This document shows, one piece after another, positions 53,414-63,108 of a stretch of DNA of 64,000 nt (its first letter is position 1; the number at the start of each line of letters is the position of its first letter). The DNA comes from Bifidobacterium pullorum subsp. gallinarum (GTDB lineage: Bacteria; Actinomycetota; Actinomycetes; Actinomycetales; Bifidobacteriaceae). Position numbers and translations under genes: made by a program. The stretch is from contig NZ_JGYX01000001.1 of assembly GCF_000741215.1 (NCBI RefSeq), positions 186,001-250,000 of the forward strand, read 5' to 3'. The notes beneath the pieces are model-generated. The model saw only the letters and a program-made list of their open reading frames with translations. It ran no database searches and was not told where the DNA came from.

Positions 53414-54115
53414 TCAGCCGAGCGGCGGGTTCTCCCATTGCGGGGTGTCGGCGATGGCCGGCCCGTGGTTGTATTCCATCAGCCGCCAGCGCACCTCGCC
53501 GTCGCTCCGATCCAACGGCAGGAGCCGCACCCAGTGGGCGTTGCGCATCGACAGCACGCTGGCGAAGTCCGGGAACGCCGCGCTGATGCCCAGCAGCGTC
53601 TGCAGGGTCTGGGAGATCCATGCGCCGTGGGTGAAGAAGAACAGGTCGGTGTGCTCATCGCCGAGGGCCGACCACTCGTGGATGGCCTCCACGCCGCGCC
53701 TGCCGACGGCCTCCTTCGATTCGGCGCCGTATTTCATCTCACCGCCGCGGAATTCGGCCCAGGACCGGTAGTCCTCCGGGTAGCGTTCGGCGAGTTCGTC
53801 CACGGCCGTGCCGTCCCACTCGCCGAAGCTGCGTTCGCGCACGCGCGGGTCCAGATGCACATCCAGTTCCAGCGGGTCGGCGAAGGCGTGCGCGGTGGCG
53901 GAGGCACGGCACAGGTCCGAGGCCACCACAATGCGCTTCGTGACATCCGGCCGGCGTTCCACGTACAGTTCGCGCAGCGTCTCGCCGGTGCGTTCGACCT
54001 GCCAGCGGCCGACCTCGTCCAGCGGGATGTCGACCTGCCCCTGCAGGCGGTGCGCCGCGTTGTACGAGGTGCGGCCGTGGCGGACAAGGAAGATGGAACG
54101 GACGTGCTGGCTCAT
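53414..54115 (-). CDS. histidine phosphatase family protein
   Basis: The 233-residue protein has the phosphoglycerate-mutase-like signature FLVRHGRTSYNAAHRLQG, VRERSFGEWDG and the second His in FFTHGAWIS. It is a phosphatase rather than a mutase, most likely. It overlaps rsfS by 4 bp; this rsfS-phosphatase pair is common in actinobacteria. Substrate unknown. Confidence 0.92.
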   Translation of the reverse strand: MSQHVRSIFLVRHGRTSYNAAHRLQGQVDIPLDEVGRWQVERTGETLRELYVERRPDVTKRIVVASDLCRASATAHAFADPLELDVHLDPRVRERSFGEWDGTAVDELAERYPEDYRSWAEFRGGEMKYGAESKEAVGRRGVEAIHEWSALGDEHTDLFFFTHGAWISQTLQTLLGISAAFPDFASVLSMRNAHWVRLLPLDRSDGEVRWRLMEYNHGPAIADTPQWENPPLG

Positions 54116-54489
54116 GACTCCTCCGGATGCTCAAGCTCAAGGTCGATGGTCGGCTGGTCGCGCCACAGGCGTTCGAGCCCGTAGTAGTCGCGCGATTCCT
54201 GATGCATGATGTGGATGACGAAATCGCCGTAGTCGAGCAGGATCCACTGGCCTTCGGTCAGGCCTTCGCGCGAGCGCGGCGAGAGTCGGGCCTTCAGGTG
54301 CAGGTCCTTCTCCACCTCCTCGGCGATGGCCAGCACCTGGCGCTCGTTGGAGGCGGAGGCGATCATCATGACCTCGGTGAACGCGAGCAGGTCGGTGACG
54401 TCGAAGGCCACGATGTCGTTGGCCTTGACGCGGTCGGCCGCGGAGGCGGCGATGCGGACGGCGTCGATGATGGTGGTTGCGGCGGTCAT
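54112..54489 (-). CDS. rsfS: ribosomal silencing factor RsfS
   Basis: The 125-residue protein binds ribosomal protein L14 and blocks subunit joining when nutrients are low. Typical phrases are DIVAFDVTDLLAFTEVMMIA, EGLTEGQWILLDYGDFVIHI and RDYYGLERLWRD. In actinobacteria it often follows nadD; here glmU, tRNA-Gln and prs intervene. Overlaps the phosphatase by 4 bp. Confidence 0.95.
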   Translation of the reverse strand: MTAATTIIDAVRIAASAADRVKANDIVAFDVTDLLAFTEVMMIASASNERQVLAIAEEVEKDLHLKARLSPRSREGLTEGQWILLDYGDFVIHIMHQESRDYYGLERLWRDQPTIDLELEHPEES

Positions 54490-54493
54490 CGGA

Positions 54494-55876
54494 TCAGCGC
54501 TCCCAGGCGGGCTTCCAGCCCTCGACGACGTGCTGCGTGTTCTCGGAGTAGACCATCGCGTCGTCCGGGACGGCGTGACGGATCACGGAACCGGCGCCGG
54601 AGGTCACGTTGTCGCCGACTTCGACCGGGGCGACGAACAGGTTGCCCGCGCCGATGTGCACGTTCGAGCCGATGTTGGTGTGGTGCTTGTGCACGCCGTC
54701 GTAGTTGGCGGTGATGGTGCCGCCGCCGATGTTGGTGTGTTCGCCGAGGTCCGCGTCGCCGACGTAGCTCAGGTGCGGCACCTTGGTGCCGTTGCCGATA
54801 TGGGCGTTCTTCATCTCCACGAACGCGCCGGCCTTGGTGCCGGTTCCTAGTTCGTTGCCGGGGCGCAGGTAGGTCCACGGGCCGATGGTGGCGTCCGCGC
54901 CGATGTGCGTGCCCTGCACGCGGGAGCGTTCCACGGTGGCGCCGGCGTCGACGACCGCGTCGATCAGCGTGGTGTAGGGGCCGACGACCGCCCCTTCGCC
55001 GATGACGGTGCGCCCCTGCAGGAACGAACCGGGCAGGATGGTCGCGTCGCGTGCGATTTGCACGTCGTCCTCGATCCAGGTGGTCGCCGGATCCAGGATG
55101 GTGACGCCGTCGCGCATCCACCGCTCGCAGATGCGGCGGTTGTACGCCTTGGAGAGTTCGGAGAGCTGGACGCGGTCGTTGACGCCCTCCACGGTCAGCG
55201 GGTCGGGCGCGGCGAAGGCGCCGACGTTGCCGTCCGCCTTGGCCATCTCCAACGCGTCGGTCAGGTAGAACTCGCCCTGCGCGTTGTTTGACTTGAGTCC
55301 CGCGATGGACCTGGCCAGCACGGCGGCCTCGAACACGTAGACGGAGGTGTTGACCTCCTGCACGGCCAGTTCGCTGCGGTTGGCGTCCTTCTGCTCCACG
55401 ATGCGCAGCACGTTGCCCTCGCGGTCGCGGATGATGCGGCCGTACCCGGTCGGGTCGTCGAGGATGGTGGTCAGCACGGTCGCGCCGTTGCCGCTGGCCT
55501 CGTGGAACTCCAGCAGGTCATGCAGGGTGCCGGCGTCGAGCAGGGGCATGTCGGAGGCGGCGATGAGCACCGGGCCGCTGAGTTCGCCGCGTTCGGCCAG
55601 CTGGGTCATCGCGCACTGCACGGCGCGTCCGGTGCCGGGGATGTCGTCCTGGTTGACGATTTCGACCTGGTCGTTGTAGGAGCGGGCGGCGGCGGCCACA
55701 CGGTCGGCCTGGTAGTGCACGACGACGGCGAGCGTGTCCGGATCCTGCGCGCCTACGGACGCCATCACGCGTTGGAGGAAGGTTTTGCCAGCGAAGGTGT
55801 GCAGCACCTTCGGGGTACGCGAACGCATGCGTGTGCCCTCGCCCGCGGCGAGGATGATGGCGGCGGATAGTGCCAT
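54494..55876 (-). CDS. glmU: bifunctional GlmU (GlcNAc-1-P uridyltransferase / GlcN-1-P acetyltransferase)
   Basis: The 460-residue enzyme makes UDP-GlcNAc. The uridyltransferase half has ILAAGEGTRMRSRTPKVLH; the C-terminal half is a left-handed beta-helix of hexapeptide repeats with KNAHIGNGTKVPHLSYVGDA and NIGGGTITANYDG. Start 55876; the longer frame reads over tRNA-Gln. It is 4 bp upstream of rsfS. Confidence 0.97.
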   Translation of the reverse strand: MALSAAIILAAGEGTRMRSRTPKVLHTFAGKTFLQRVMASVGAQDPDTLAVVVHYQADRVAAAARSYNDQVEIVNQDDIPGTGRAVQCAMTQLAERGELSGPVLIAASDMPLLDAGTLHDLLEFHEASGNGATVLTTILDDPTGYGRIIRDREGNVLRIVEQKDANRSELAVQEVNTSVYVFEAAVLARSIAGLKSNNAQGEFYLTDALEMAKADGNVGAFAAPDPLTVEGVNDRVQLSELSKAYNRRICERWMRDGVTILDPATTWIEDDVQIARDATILPGSFLQGRTVIGEGAVVGPYTTLIDAVVDAGATVERSRVQGTHIGADATIGPWTYLRPGNELGTGTKAGAFVEMKNAHIGNGTKVPHLSYVGDADLGEHTNIGGGTITANYDGVHKHHTNIGSNVHIGAGNLFVAPVEVGDNVTSGAGSVIRHAVPDDAMVYSENTQHVVEGWKPAWER

Positions 55877-55946
55877 GAGATATGCTCCATTCCCTCGTGG
55901 ACTCGCCTGGGGCGGCGGCCGCGAGGGCCACCGCCCCGGCACCAAG

Positions 55947-56017
55947 CTCCCCCACCTGGACTCGAACCAAGACAAAGGGTTCCAAAGACCCGTGTGCTGC
56001 CATTACACCATGGGGGA
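55947..56017 (-). tRNA. tRNA-Gln(UUG)
   Basis: A 71-nt cloverleaf with TCCCCCA/TGGGGGA acceptor stem, anticodon loop CTTTGGA (anticodon TTG) and CTTGG-TTCGAGT-CCAGG T arm. CCA is not encoded. Confidence 0.95.
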
Positions 56018-56019
56018 AC

Positions 56020-56073
56020 GGCGGGACGAATCCCGCCAAGTGTTCATTATGCCATACGGCTGGACCACGTCAA
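56020..56073 (-). promoter_or_regulatory. tRNA-Gln promoter and abutting leader hairpin
   Basis: Promoter on minus strand: TTGACG (56068-56073), 16 bp, CATAAT (56046-56051). A GGCGGGA-TTCG-TCCCGCC hairpin (56020-56037) lies between it and the tRNA, ending 2 nt before the tRNA 5' end. Confidence 0.6.
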
Positions 56074-56130
56074 CCGCTCCAGCGGGTTGCCTTGCGATTC
56101 CGGGGTGTAAACCGTATCGGAGGATTGCCG

Positions 56131-57150
56131 TCAGGCGAACAGGAAGCCCTGCCCGTGATGCTCGGGATAGGTGTCGAACAGCTCGGCGACCGAACCATCC
56201 TCGAACACCGCGCGGATGGCGCTGGCCAGCAGCGGCGCGATCGAGAGCACAGTCAGGCCGTCCCAGCGCTTCTCCTCGGGAATCGGCACGGTGTCGGTGA
56301 GCACCACCTCGCGGGCGCCGCACTCCTTGAGCCGGTCCACCGCGGGGCCGGAGAGCACGCCGTGCGTGGCCACCACGGTCACGGAGTTGGCGCCGGACTC
56401 GCGCAGCACCTTGCAGGCGCCGGCGATCGTGCCGGCCGTGTCGATCAGGTCGTCCACGAGGACGCAGTCCTTGCCCTCCACGTCGCCGACCACGCGGTTG
56501 GCGACGGCGCGGTTCGGCCGGGTGATGTCGCGCGTCTTGTGCACAAAGGCCAGCGGGCCGCCGCCGAGGCGCTGCGCCCACTGTTCGGCCACGCGGATGC
56601 GGCCGGCGTCCGGGGAAACGACGGCGACGTTGTCCAGATGATTGAAGAAGCGGTCCCGGATGTAGTCGACGAGCACCGGCATGGCGATCAGATGGTCGAC
56701 CGGGCCGTCGAAGAACCCCTGGGACTGCGCGGCGTGCAGGTCGACCGACATGATGCGGTCGGCGCCCGCGGTCTTGAGCAGGTCGAACATCAGACGGCAG
56801 GAGATCGGCTCACGGCCGCGGTGCTTCTTGTCCTGGCGCGAATAGCCCAGCAGCGGGCACACGGCGGTGATCGAACGCGCGGAGGCGCGCTTCAGCGCAT
56901 CGATCATGATGAGCTGTTCCATGATCGACTTGTTGATTGGGTTGGCGTGGCTCTGCAGCACGAACACGTCCGCGCCGCGCACCGATTCGGTGTAGCGCAC
57001 GTACATCTCGCCGTTGGCGAAGTCGTAGGCCGTGGTCTCCAGGACATCGATGCCGAGTTGCTCGGCCACGTCCGCCGCCAGCTTAGGGTGGGTACGCCCC
57101 GTGACGAGAATGAGGTTCTTATCGGGCTTGCCTGTAAGGATTGCGCTCAC
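56131..57150 (-). CDS. prs: ribose-phosphate pyrophosphokinase
   Basis: The 339-residue enzyme makes PRPP for the histidine, tryptophan and nucleotide pathways, including hisG in this window. Visible motifs are FVLQSHANPINKSIMEQL, SRQDKKHRGREPIS and VLVDDLIDTAGTI (PRPP loop). It is a class I PRPP synthetase. 134 bp separate it from nadD. Confidence 0.97.
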   Translation of the reverse strand: MSAILTGKPDKNLILVTGRTHPKLAADVAEQLGIDVLETTAYDFANGEMYVRYTESVRGADVFVLQSHANPINKSIMEQLIMIDALKRASARSITAVCPLLGYSRQDKKHRGREPISCRLMFDLLKTAGADRIMSVDLHAAQSQGFFDGPVDHLIAMPVLVDYIRDRFFNHLDNVAVVSPDAGRIRVAEQWAQRLGGGPLAFVHKTRDITRPNRAVANRVVGDVEGKDCVLVDDLIDTAGTIAGACKVLRESGANSVTVVATHGVLSGPAVDRLKECGAREVVLTDTVPIPEEKRWDGLTVLSIAPLLASAIRAVFEDGSVAELFDTYPEHHGQGFLFA

Positions 57151-57284
57151 CGTATCTCCAAACGTGTGTTTCGCTGACGTGGACTGAACCTTAGTCTAAC
57201 CATGTGCGCCGACGTGCGACACGGCCGGACGCCGCCGACCAAGACCTCGCTGATAACGCTCACATCGGCGGAATCCCGCGCCTG

Positions 57285-58013
57285 CTACTCCGACCGCCGC
57301 CGGTACAGACCGTGTTTGCCGATGTACTGGACCACGCCGTCGGGCACCAGGTACCAGACCGGCTCGTCGTGCGCGGCGCGGCGCCGCACGTCGGTCGAGG
57401 AGATCGCCAGCGCGGGGATCTCCAGGGTGTCGACCTTGCCCTCGGGCAGGTGCGCCCCCTCGGGGCCGGAGTACCCCGGGCGGGTCACGGCCACGAAGTG
57501 CGCCAGGTCCCACATCCGCTCCGCGTCCTTCCATTCCATGATCTCGGCCACCGCGTCCGCGCCGGTGATGAAGAACAGTTCCGCGTCCGGATGCTGCGCC
57601 CGGATGTCACGCAGCGTGTCGATGGTGTAGGTGATGCCGGGACGGTCGATATCCACCCGGGACACGGTGAATTTCGGATTGGACGCTGTGGCGATCACGG
57701 TCATCAGGTACCGGTCCTCGGCGTTGGTCACATGCTTGTCGAGCTTGAACACGGGGCGTCCGGTCGGCACGAAGATCACCTCGTCCAGGTCGTATACCCA
57801 GGACACCTCGGAGGCGGCCACCAGGTGCCCGTTGTGGATCGGGTCGAAGGTGCCGCCCATGATGCCGATGCGCCGACGGCTGTGCCAGTTGCCTCGTGCC
57901 GAAAGCCTGCCTTTGCCGGGCGCGTGGACGCTTTGCGTCGCCGACGCGGGCAGCAGGTCGGACATCCGGCGTTCCTGCTCCCCCGCCATCGTCTCGCTCG
58001 TATCCGCGGTCAT
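57285..58013 (-). CDS. nadD: nicotinate-nucleotide adenylyltransferase NadD
   Basis: NadD makes deamido-NAD. The 242-residue protein has [20 protein letters not shown] (HxGH) and ISSTDVRRR (ISxTxxR). An N-terminal extension of about 50 residues precedes the domain and is poorly conserved in character. It overlaps the upstream unknown gene by 4 bp. Confidence 0.95.
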   Translation of the reverse strand: MTADTSETMAGEQERRMSDLLPASATQSVHAPGKGRLSARGNWHSRRRIGIMGGTFDPIHNGHLVAASEVSWVYDLDEVIFVPTGRPVFKLDKHVTNAEDRYLMTVIATASNPKFTVSRVDIDRPGITYTIDTLRDIRAQHPDAELFFITGADAVAEIMEWKDAERMWDLAHFVAVTRPGYSGPEGAHLPEGKVDTLEIPALAISSTDVRRRAAHDEPVWYLVPDGVVQYIGKHGLYRRRSE

Positions 58014-58585
58014 GCGGCAACGCCCCCCTCATGTCCGGTCTGCCGGCGATCGGCCTCGCGCGTCTCCTGCTCGGCCTGGTCGGCCGTGGAGATGGCGCCG
58101 TCGGCGTCGATCCTGTCCATGTCCTCGTCCCACTCGTCCTGCACGACCTGTTGGATCTCGGCGAAGGTCGGCAGCGCGAAGTCGGGCTGGTACAGTCCGC
58201 GGATCACGGCCACGCATTCGGTGACCTTGACCAGCGTGTCGGTCATCCCGTCGACGTCCCCGTCCCGTTCCTGCCTGCGGAAGTCCAGGATCCGCCGCTC
58301 CATCAGTTCCATCTGCGCGCCTACCGTGGCCAGCTGGTCCCCGTCCAGGTCGGCGACCTCATGCGAGTCGGTCTCCGGCCAGCCGATCAGCACCGCGTCC
58401 GCGTATTCGAGCGAGGCGCGCTGCGCCGCCGTGGCGATGCCGTCCTCGATCTGCACCAGGAACACGTAACGCACCAGGCTCAACCGTTCCGCCGCGATCC
58501 GCAGCCCCAGCCGCGGATCGTCCAGATCGGCTCCCCACGGGTTCGCCACATTCGCCTCACCGCCGGTTGTCGCTTCCTCACTCAT
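58010..58585 (-). CDS. uncharacterised acidic protein between proA and nadD
   Basis: The 191-residue protein is acidic, soluble and helix-rich ([39 protein letters not shown]), with no signal, membrane segment or known motif. It overlaps proA by 4 bp and nadD by 4 bp, so it is translated together with both, which suggests a real and conserved gene. I recognise no family. Confidence 0.78.
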   Translation of the reverse strand: MSEEATTGGEANVANPWGADLDDPRLGLRIAAERLSLVRYVFLVQIEDGIATAAQRASLEYADAVLIGWPETDSHEVADLDGDQLATVGAQMELMERRILDFRRQERDGDVDGMTDTLVKVTECVAVIRGLYQPDFALPTFAEIQQVVQDEWDEDMDRIDADGAISTADQAEQETREADRRQTGHEGGVAA

Positions 58586-59868
58586 GCTCGCACCTGCCCT
58601 GTTCCGTATCCGATCCACTTGGTCGTGGTCATCTCCCTCAGGCCCATCGGACCGCGGGCGTGCATCTTCTGCGTGGAGATGCCCAGTTCGGCGCCGAAGC
58701 CGAACACACCGCCGTCGGTGAACCGCGTGGAGGCGTTGACCATCACTACTGCCGAGTCTATACGCTGGGTGAACGTTTCCACAGCCGAGTAGTCCTCGGC
58801 GATGATCGATTCGGTGTGTCCCGTGGAGTGGGCGTTGATGTGGGCGATCGCCTCGTCCAGCGAGTCGACCACCTTGATCCCGATCTTCAGCGCCAGATAC
58901 TCGGTGTCCCAATCCTGCTCGTCGGCATGCGCCAGGTCCAGATCCAGGATGTGCGACTGCCCGATGATGCGGTACGCGGTCTCGTCGGCGCGGATGGCCA
59001 CATGCGCGTTGGCGAGCGCCTGCGCGGCCACCGGCAGGAACCCTTCGGCCACGTCCCTGTGGACGAGCAGCTTCTCGGCGGCGTTGCATACGCCCACGCG
59101 CTGCGTCTTGGCGTTGAGCAGGATCGGGATGGCCTTCTCCGGGTCGCCGCTGCGGTCGATGTAGATGTGCACGTTGCCGGCGCCGGTTTCGATGACGGGC
59201 ACGGTGGAGTTGCGGACCACGGACTGGATGAGCCCGGCGCCGCCGCGCGGCACCAGCACGTCGATGTGGCCGCGCGCCTGCATCATGGCGGTCGCCCCGT
59301 CCCTGCCGTAGGCGTCGACGCTGGCCACCAGGGCCGGGTCGAGGCCGTGCTCGGCGAGCGTGCCGCGGATGACCTCCAGCGTGGCGGCGTTGGTCCGTTC
59401 GGCCGCGTGTCCGCCGCGCAGGATGGCGGCATTGCCGGATTTCAGGCACAGGCTGGCCACGTCCACGGTCACGTTGGGGCGGGCCTCGTAGATCATGCCG
59501 ATGACGCCGATGGGCACGCGGATCTGTTGGAGCCGCAGGCCGTTGGGCAGGGTGGAGCCGCGGACGATCTCGCCGAGCGGATCGGGCAGCGTGGCCACGT
59601 GGCGCACGCCCTGCGCGCTCTGCCGGACGCGTTTGGCCCCGAAGTACAGGCGGTCGAGCTTACCCTCGTCCATGCCGTCGGCGCGAGCCTGCGCCATGTC
59701 GGCGGCGTTGGCTTCGGCGATGTGGTCGGCTTGGGCGTCCAGGGCGTCGGCCAGGGCCTCCAGCAGGTCGTTCCTGGTTTCGCCGGTGGTGTGGGCAAGG
59801 TCGGATTGCGCGGTGGCTGCGGCGTCGGCCAGGGCGTTGACGGCGGCGTGCACTTCGGGATTCGTCAT
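58582..59868 (-). CDS. proA: gamma-glutamyl phosphate reductase ProA
   Basis: ProA makes glutamate semialdehyde in proline synthesis. The 428-residue aldehyde-dehydrogenase-fold protein has [15 protein letters not shown], the active Cys in [15 protein letters not shown] and [12 protein letters not shown]. Start 59868; upstream extension lacks conservation. ProB is not in the window. It heads a coupled run with the unknown gene and nadD. Divergent from thrC. Confidence 0.97.
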   Translation of the reverse strand: MTNPEVHAAVNALADAAATAQSDLAHTTGETRNDLLEALADALDAQADHIAEANAADMAQARADGMDEGKLDRLYFGAKRVRQSAQGVRHVATLPDPLGEIVRGSTLPNGLRLQQIRVPIGVIGMIYEARPNVTVDVASLCLKSGNAAILRGGHAAERTNAATLEVIRGTLAEHGLDPALVASVDAYGRDGATAMMQARGHIDVLVPRGGAGLIQSVVRNSTVPVIETGAGNVHIYIDRSGDPEKAIPILLNAKTQRVGVCNAAEKLLVHRDVAEGFLPVAAQALANAHVAIRADETAYRIIGQSHILDLDLAHADEQDWDTEYLALKIGIKVVDSLDEAIAHINAHSTGHTESIIAEDYSAVETFTQRIDSAVVMVNASTRFTDGGVFGFGAELGISTQKMHARGPMGLREMTTTKWIGYGTGQVRA

Positions 59869-60002
59869 ACACCTTAGGGTATCGCACGCATGCGTCGTCA
59901 TGACGGGTGTTCCGGGATATGGGCGCACCGCCATGGGGCTGCCCATGCTCAAGGATAGACTTAGGAGCGTTTGGCAACCCGACGATTCGCGGAGGATACA
60001 AC

Positions 60003-61490
60003 GTGACCACGTTCCATAGCACGCGCAGCACCACCGATTCCCTGACCTCCAAGCAGGCGATCCGCCAAGGCATCGCCGCCGACGGCGGTCTGTTCGTCAC
60101 CGACGCGCTGGGCGAGACCCGCGTGGACGTGGCTCAGCTGGTCGGCAAGTCGTATCAGGACATCGCGGTGACGGTGCTGGGCGCGCTGCTGCCCGATTTC
60201 TCCGAGGCCGAGCTGCGCGAGTGCGTCGAGGCCGCGTACGGCCCGCAATGGGGGGACGGGGCGATCACCCCGTTGAAGCCGTTGGGCGAGGACTGGGTCC
60301 TGGAGCTGTTCCACGGCCCGACCTCCGCGTTCAAGGATGTGGCGCTGCAGATCCTGCCCCGGTTCATGGCCCGCACCGCCCCCGCCGACGGTGGGGCGGA
60401 CGAGAAGATCATGATCGTGACCGCCACCTCCGGCGATACCGGCAAGGCCGCGCTGGCGGGGTTCGCCGACGCCCCGGGCACCGGCATCACCGTGTTCTAT
60501 CCGCAGGGCAAGGTCAGCCAGGTGCAGGAGCTGCAGATGACCACGCAGACGGGTTCGAACGTGACCGTGTGCGCGGTGGAGGGCAACTTCGACGACGCGC
60601 AGTCCGCGGTCAAGCGGATCTTCGGCGACCGTGACCTGGCCGCCCGTCTGGCCGGCGACGCGCATGTGCGCCTGTCGTCGGCGAACTCGATCAACGTGGG
60701 CCGTCTGGTCCCGCAGGTCGTGTACTACTTCTCCGCCTACGTGCAGCTGGTGGAGCGCGGGGCGATCGCGCTGGGCGACGAGGTGGAGTTCTGCGTGCCG
60801 ACCGGCAACTTCGGCGACATCCTGGCCGGCTATTACGCCAAGCTGCTGGGCCTGCCGGTCAAGCATCTGATCGTGGCCTCGGACAGGAACAACGTGCTCT
60901 TCGAGTTCCTGACCACCGGCACGTACAACCGCCAGCGTCCGTTCTTCCAGACCATCTCCCCCTCGATGGACATCCTGATCTCCTCGAATCTGGAGCGCAT
61001 GCTGTACTACATGTCCGATAAGGACTCGCGTCTGATCTCGATGCTGATGAACGATCTGAACCAGTGGGGCGCTTATGAGATCCCGGATGAGATGCTGGCG
61101 CGTATCCGCCATGTCTTCGGCTGCGGCTGGGCCGACGAGGATCAGGTGCGCGAGTCCATCCGCGACTGCTGGGAGAGGAACCGTTACGTGATCGACCCGC
61201 ATACGGCCTGCGGCTATTTCGTGCTCCGCCAGATGCCGCGCGATCCGTCCGTGCCGCGCGTGCTGCTGAGCACCGCCAGCCCGTACAAGTTCCCGCGCGT
61301 GGTCAACGAGTCGCTGGGCTTCGAGGCGACCGGCACCGACTTCGCATGCATGGATGTGCTGGCCCGCGAGACCGGGACGACGGCCCCCGCCGCGTTGCGT
61401 GGTCTGGAGAACGCCGCGGTGCGGTTCGACGACGTCGTCGCCATCGACGGCATGGCCGGCGTGGTCGAGCGCGCCGCGCACGCCCTCTGA
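60003..61490 (+). CDS. thrC: threonine synthase
   Basis: The 495-residue PLP enzyme converts phosphohomoserine to threonine. The PLP Lys is in [14 protein letters not shown], with [15 protein letters not shown] and [19 protein letters not shown]. It begins at GTG 60003 after GGAGG, the best-supported start. Its size fits the longer class of ThrC. A -10-like TAGACT is visible upstream; a 120-bp near-palindrome follows the stop. Confidence 0.97.
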   Translation: MTTFHSTRSTTDSLTSKQAIRQGIAADGGLFVTDALGETRVDVAQLVGKSYQDIAVTVLGALLPDFSEAELRECVEAAYGPQWGDGAITPLKPLGEDWVLELFHGPTSAFKDVALQILPRFMARTAPADGGADEKIMIVTATSGDTGKAALAGFADAPGTGITVFYPQGKVSQVQELQMTTQTGSNVTVCAVEGNFDDAQSAVKRIFGDRDLAARLAGDAHVRLSSANSINVGRLVPQVVYYFSAYVQLVERGAIALGDEVEFCVPTGNFGDILAGYYAKLLGLPVKHLIVASDRNNVLFEFLTTGTYNRQRPFFQTISPSMDILISSNLERMLYYMSDKDSRLISMLMNDLNQWGAYEIPDEMLARIRHVFGCGWADEDQVRESIRDCWERNRYVIDPHTACGYFVLRQMPRDPSVPRVLLSTASPYKFPRVVNESLGFEATGTDFACMDVLARETGTTAPAALRGLENAAVRFDDVVAIDGMAGVVERAAHAL

Positions 61491-61498
61491 CCGACACG

Positions 61499-61618
61499 CC
61501 CGGCCTCCCCGGACCCTGACACTTTGTGACCGTGATCCAATCAACGGAATCGTTGGAATTTCAACGTTTTGCTGATTGAGGTTTTGGCCGAGAAGTGTCA
61601 GAGTCCGTGGAGGCCGAG
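61499..61618. repeat. 120-bp near-palindromic element after thrC
   Basis: Arms of 26 bp (61499-61524 and 61593-61618) match in 23 positions; the inner 14 (GGACCCTGACACTT / AAGTGTCAGAGTCC) differ once. The 68-bp centre has a further CAATCA/TGATTG pair and a GTTG-CAAC stem. It starts 8 bp past the thrC stop. It may be a miniature inverted-repeat element, an insertion-sequence relic or a bidirectional terminator. Confidence 0.7.
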
Positions 61619-61666
61619 CGTGTATTGGTTTGTGCCCCCCTGCCGCGTCGCTGAGAGGGTTCGGGG

Positions 61667-62392
61667 TTACAGTTCCTTGTTCAGCCAGATATGGCGGGAG
61701 ATGGCGTAGGAGACGGCGACCGCCGCCGAGCAGCCGATGACGCCGATCAGCCCCCACATCCAGCCGGGCATGGCGGCCAGCGATTCGGCCATCGAGTGCA
61801 ACACCTCGTCGGGTATCAGGATGATGCCCACGCCGAACGCACCAGCCACGACGAACACGGCCGACCAGAACCAGCTGGACGCCTTGGTGAACTCGAAGGC
61901 GTAGTAGAACGGCATCTCCAACGCCACGATCGCAACGAACGCAGCCATCGCCACACCCACGACCATGCCCGTCGGCAACACCGAGACCGGCGTCGAATCA
62001 TCCTGCCACGGCAACGGCATCCAGACGACGTCGATCAGCCACAGCAGGCCGATCTGCACGATGATCTCCGCCAGGCAGACCACGCCGAGCACGCCGGCGG
62101 ACAGGTATCGGCCCACAACCTGATGGGACCGTGTGACCGGCACCAGCGCGCTGAGACGGCCGCATTGGACGCTGCTAGTGTTCACGAACAGCCCGGCCGC
62201 GGACAGCGCCCAGTACCCGACGGTCAGCGTCAGGCACAACGCCAGCGCGCCCACCGTGCCGACCATGAACGCGATCAGCGGGAACAGCAGCGGGAACAGG
62301 AACGTCACCAGTGTGGAGACCAATCCCGAATCGGTAATCGTCTGGTAGTCAAGCCGCATCGCACGGCGAATCGCAACGGATGCGTCCTTCAT
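61667..62392 (-). CDS. ABC-2-type permease
   Basis: The 241-residue protein has six hydrophobic segments (VTFLFPLLFPLIAFMVG, VGVAMAAFVAIVALE and others) and the loop LVPVTRSHQVVGRYLSAG, like that in its neighbour. It is the second of two permeases transcribed after the ATPase at 63109-63996; 5 bp separate the two permease genes. Substrate unknown. Confidence 0.87.
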   Translation of the reverse strand: MKDASVAIRRAMRLDYQTITDSGLVSTLVTFLFPLLFPLIAFMVGTVGALALCLTLTVGYWALSAAGLFVNTSSVQCGRLSALVPVTRSHQVVGRYLSAGVLGVVCLAEIIVQIGLLWLIDVVWMPLPWQDDSTPVSVLPTGMVVGVAMAAFVAIVALEMPFYYAFEFTKASSWFWSAVFVVAGAFGVGIILIPDEVLHSMAESLAAMPGWMWGLIGVIGCSAAVAVSYAISRHIWLNKEL

Positions 62393-62397
62393 GGTCC

Positions 62398-63105
62398 TCA
62401 GAACTCCTTTCGGCGCCGGCAGACGATCGACACCGGCAGGGAGACGGCCGTCATGACGACAAGGACCCCCAGCCCCGCGGGGATGCCGACCGCCGGGTTC
62501 GCCATCGCCTGTGCAACGGCGTCGCCGAACGCGTTGAACGCATCCTCCGGCACGAGATACAGCGTCACGGTGACCAACACGGCCACCCCGACGAAGAACG
62601 CCGCCACGCACAGCAACGCCTTGCGCATGTCGTTCCACCGGTAGAACAGCGGGAACAGGACCAGCTCGAACACCATGAACGACCATGTGCTGCCCAGCAC
62701 CGACGTCGTCAGGGCCTGCGCCAGACCGTTCAGGTTCCCGTGGGCCGTCAGATGCAGGATCGCAAGCGCCAGCGTCGTCTCCGCAATGATGATGGCGGCG
62801 AACACCGGCAGCGTCAGATACCGACCGATGACCTGGTGCGTGCGGTCGGCGGGGATGATGCCGTTCATCCGCCCATGCTGCTCCAGCCATTCGTAGCTGA
62901 ACGCGCTGATCGGCAGGATCGTGCCGACGCCGAACACGCTGCCGACCACGCCGCCCGTGGCGAAGTCGGCGGCACCGGAGGTTCTGCCGGCCAAGCCGAA
63001 GATGACGGCGAACAGCAGCGGCAGCAGGAACGGCACGAAGCCGCTGGCCGACGATACGGTGATGCGGGCCATGTCCAGACGGAACGAAACCAGTACGGCA
63101 CGCAT
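62398..63105 (-). CDS. ABC-2-type permease
   Basis: The 235-residue permease has six membrane segments (FVPFLLPLLFAVIFGLAG, AAFFVGVAVLVTVTLYLV and others) and the loop IIPADRTHQVIGRYLTLP shared with the gene at 61667-62392, indicating a duplicated half. It lies 3 bp after the ATPase gene. The two permeases probably form a heterodimer. Confidence 0.87.
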   Translation of the reverse strand: MRAVLVSFRLDMARITVSSASGFVPFLLPLLFAVIFGLAGRTSGAADFATGGVVGSVFGVGTILPISAFSYEWLEQHGRMNGIIPADRTHQVIGRYLTLPVFAAIIIAETTLALAILHLTAHGNLNGLAQALTTSVLGSTWSFMVFELVLFPLFYRWNDMRKALLCVAAFFVGVAVLVTVTLYLVPEDAFNAFGDAVAQAMANPAVGIPAGLGVLVVMTAVSLPVSIVCRRRKEF

Positions 63106-63108
63106 GGC

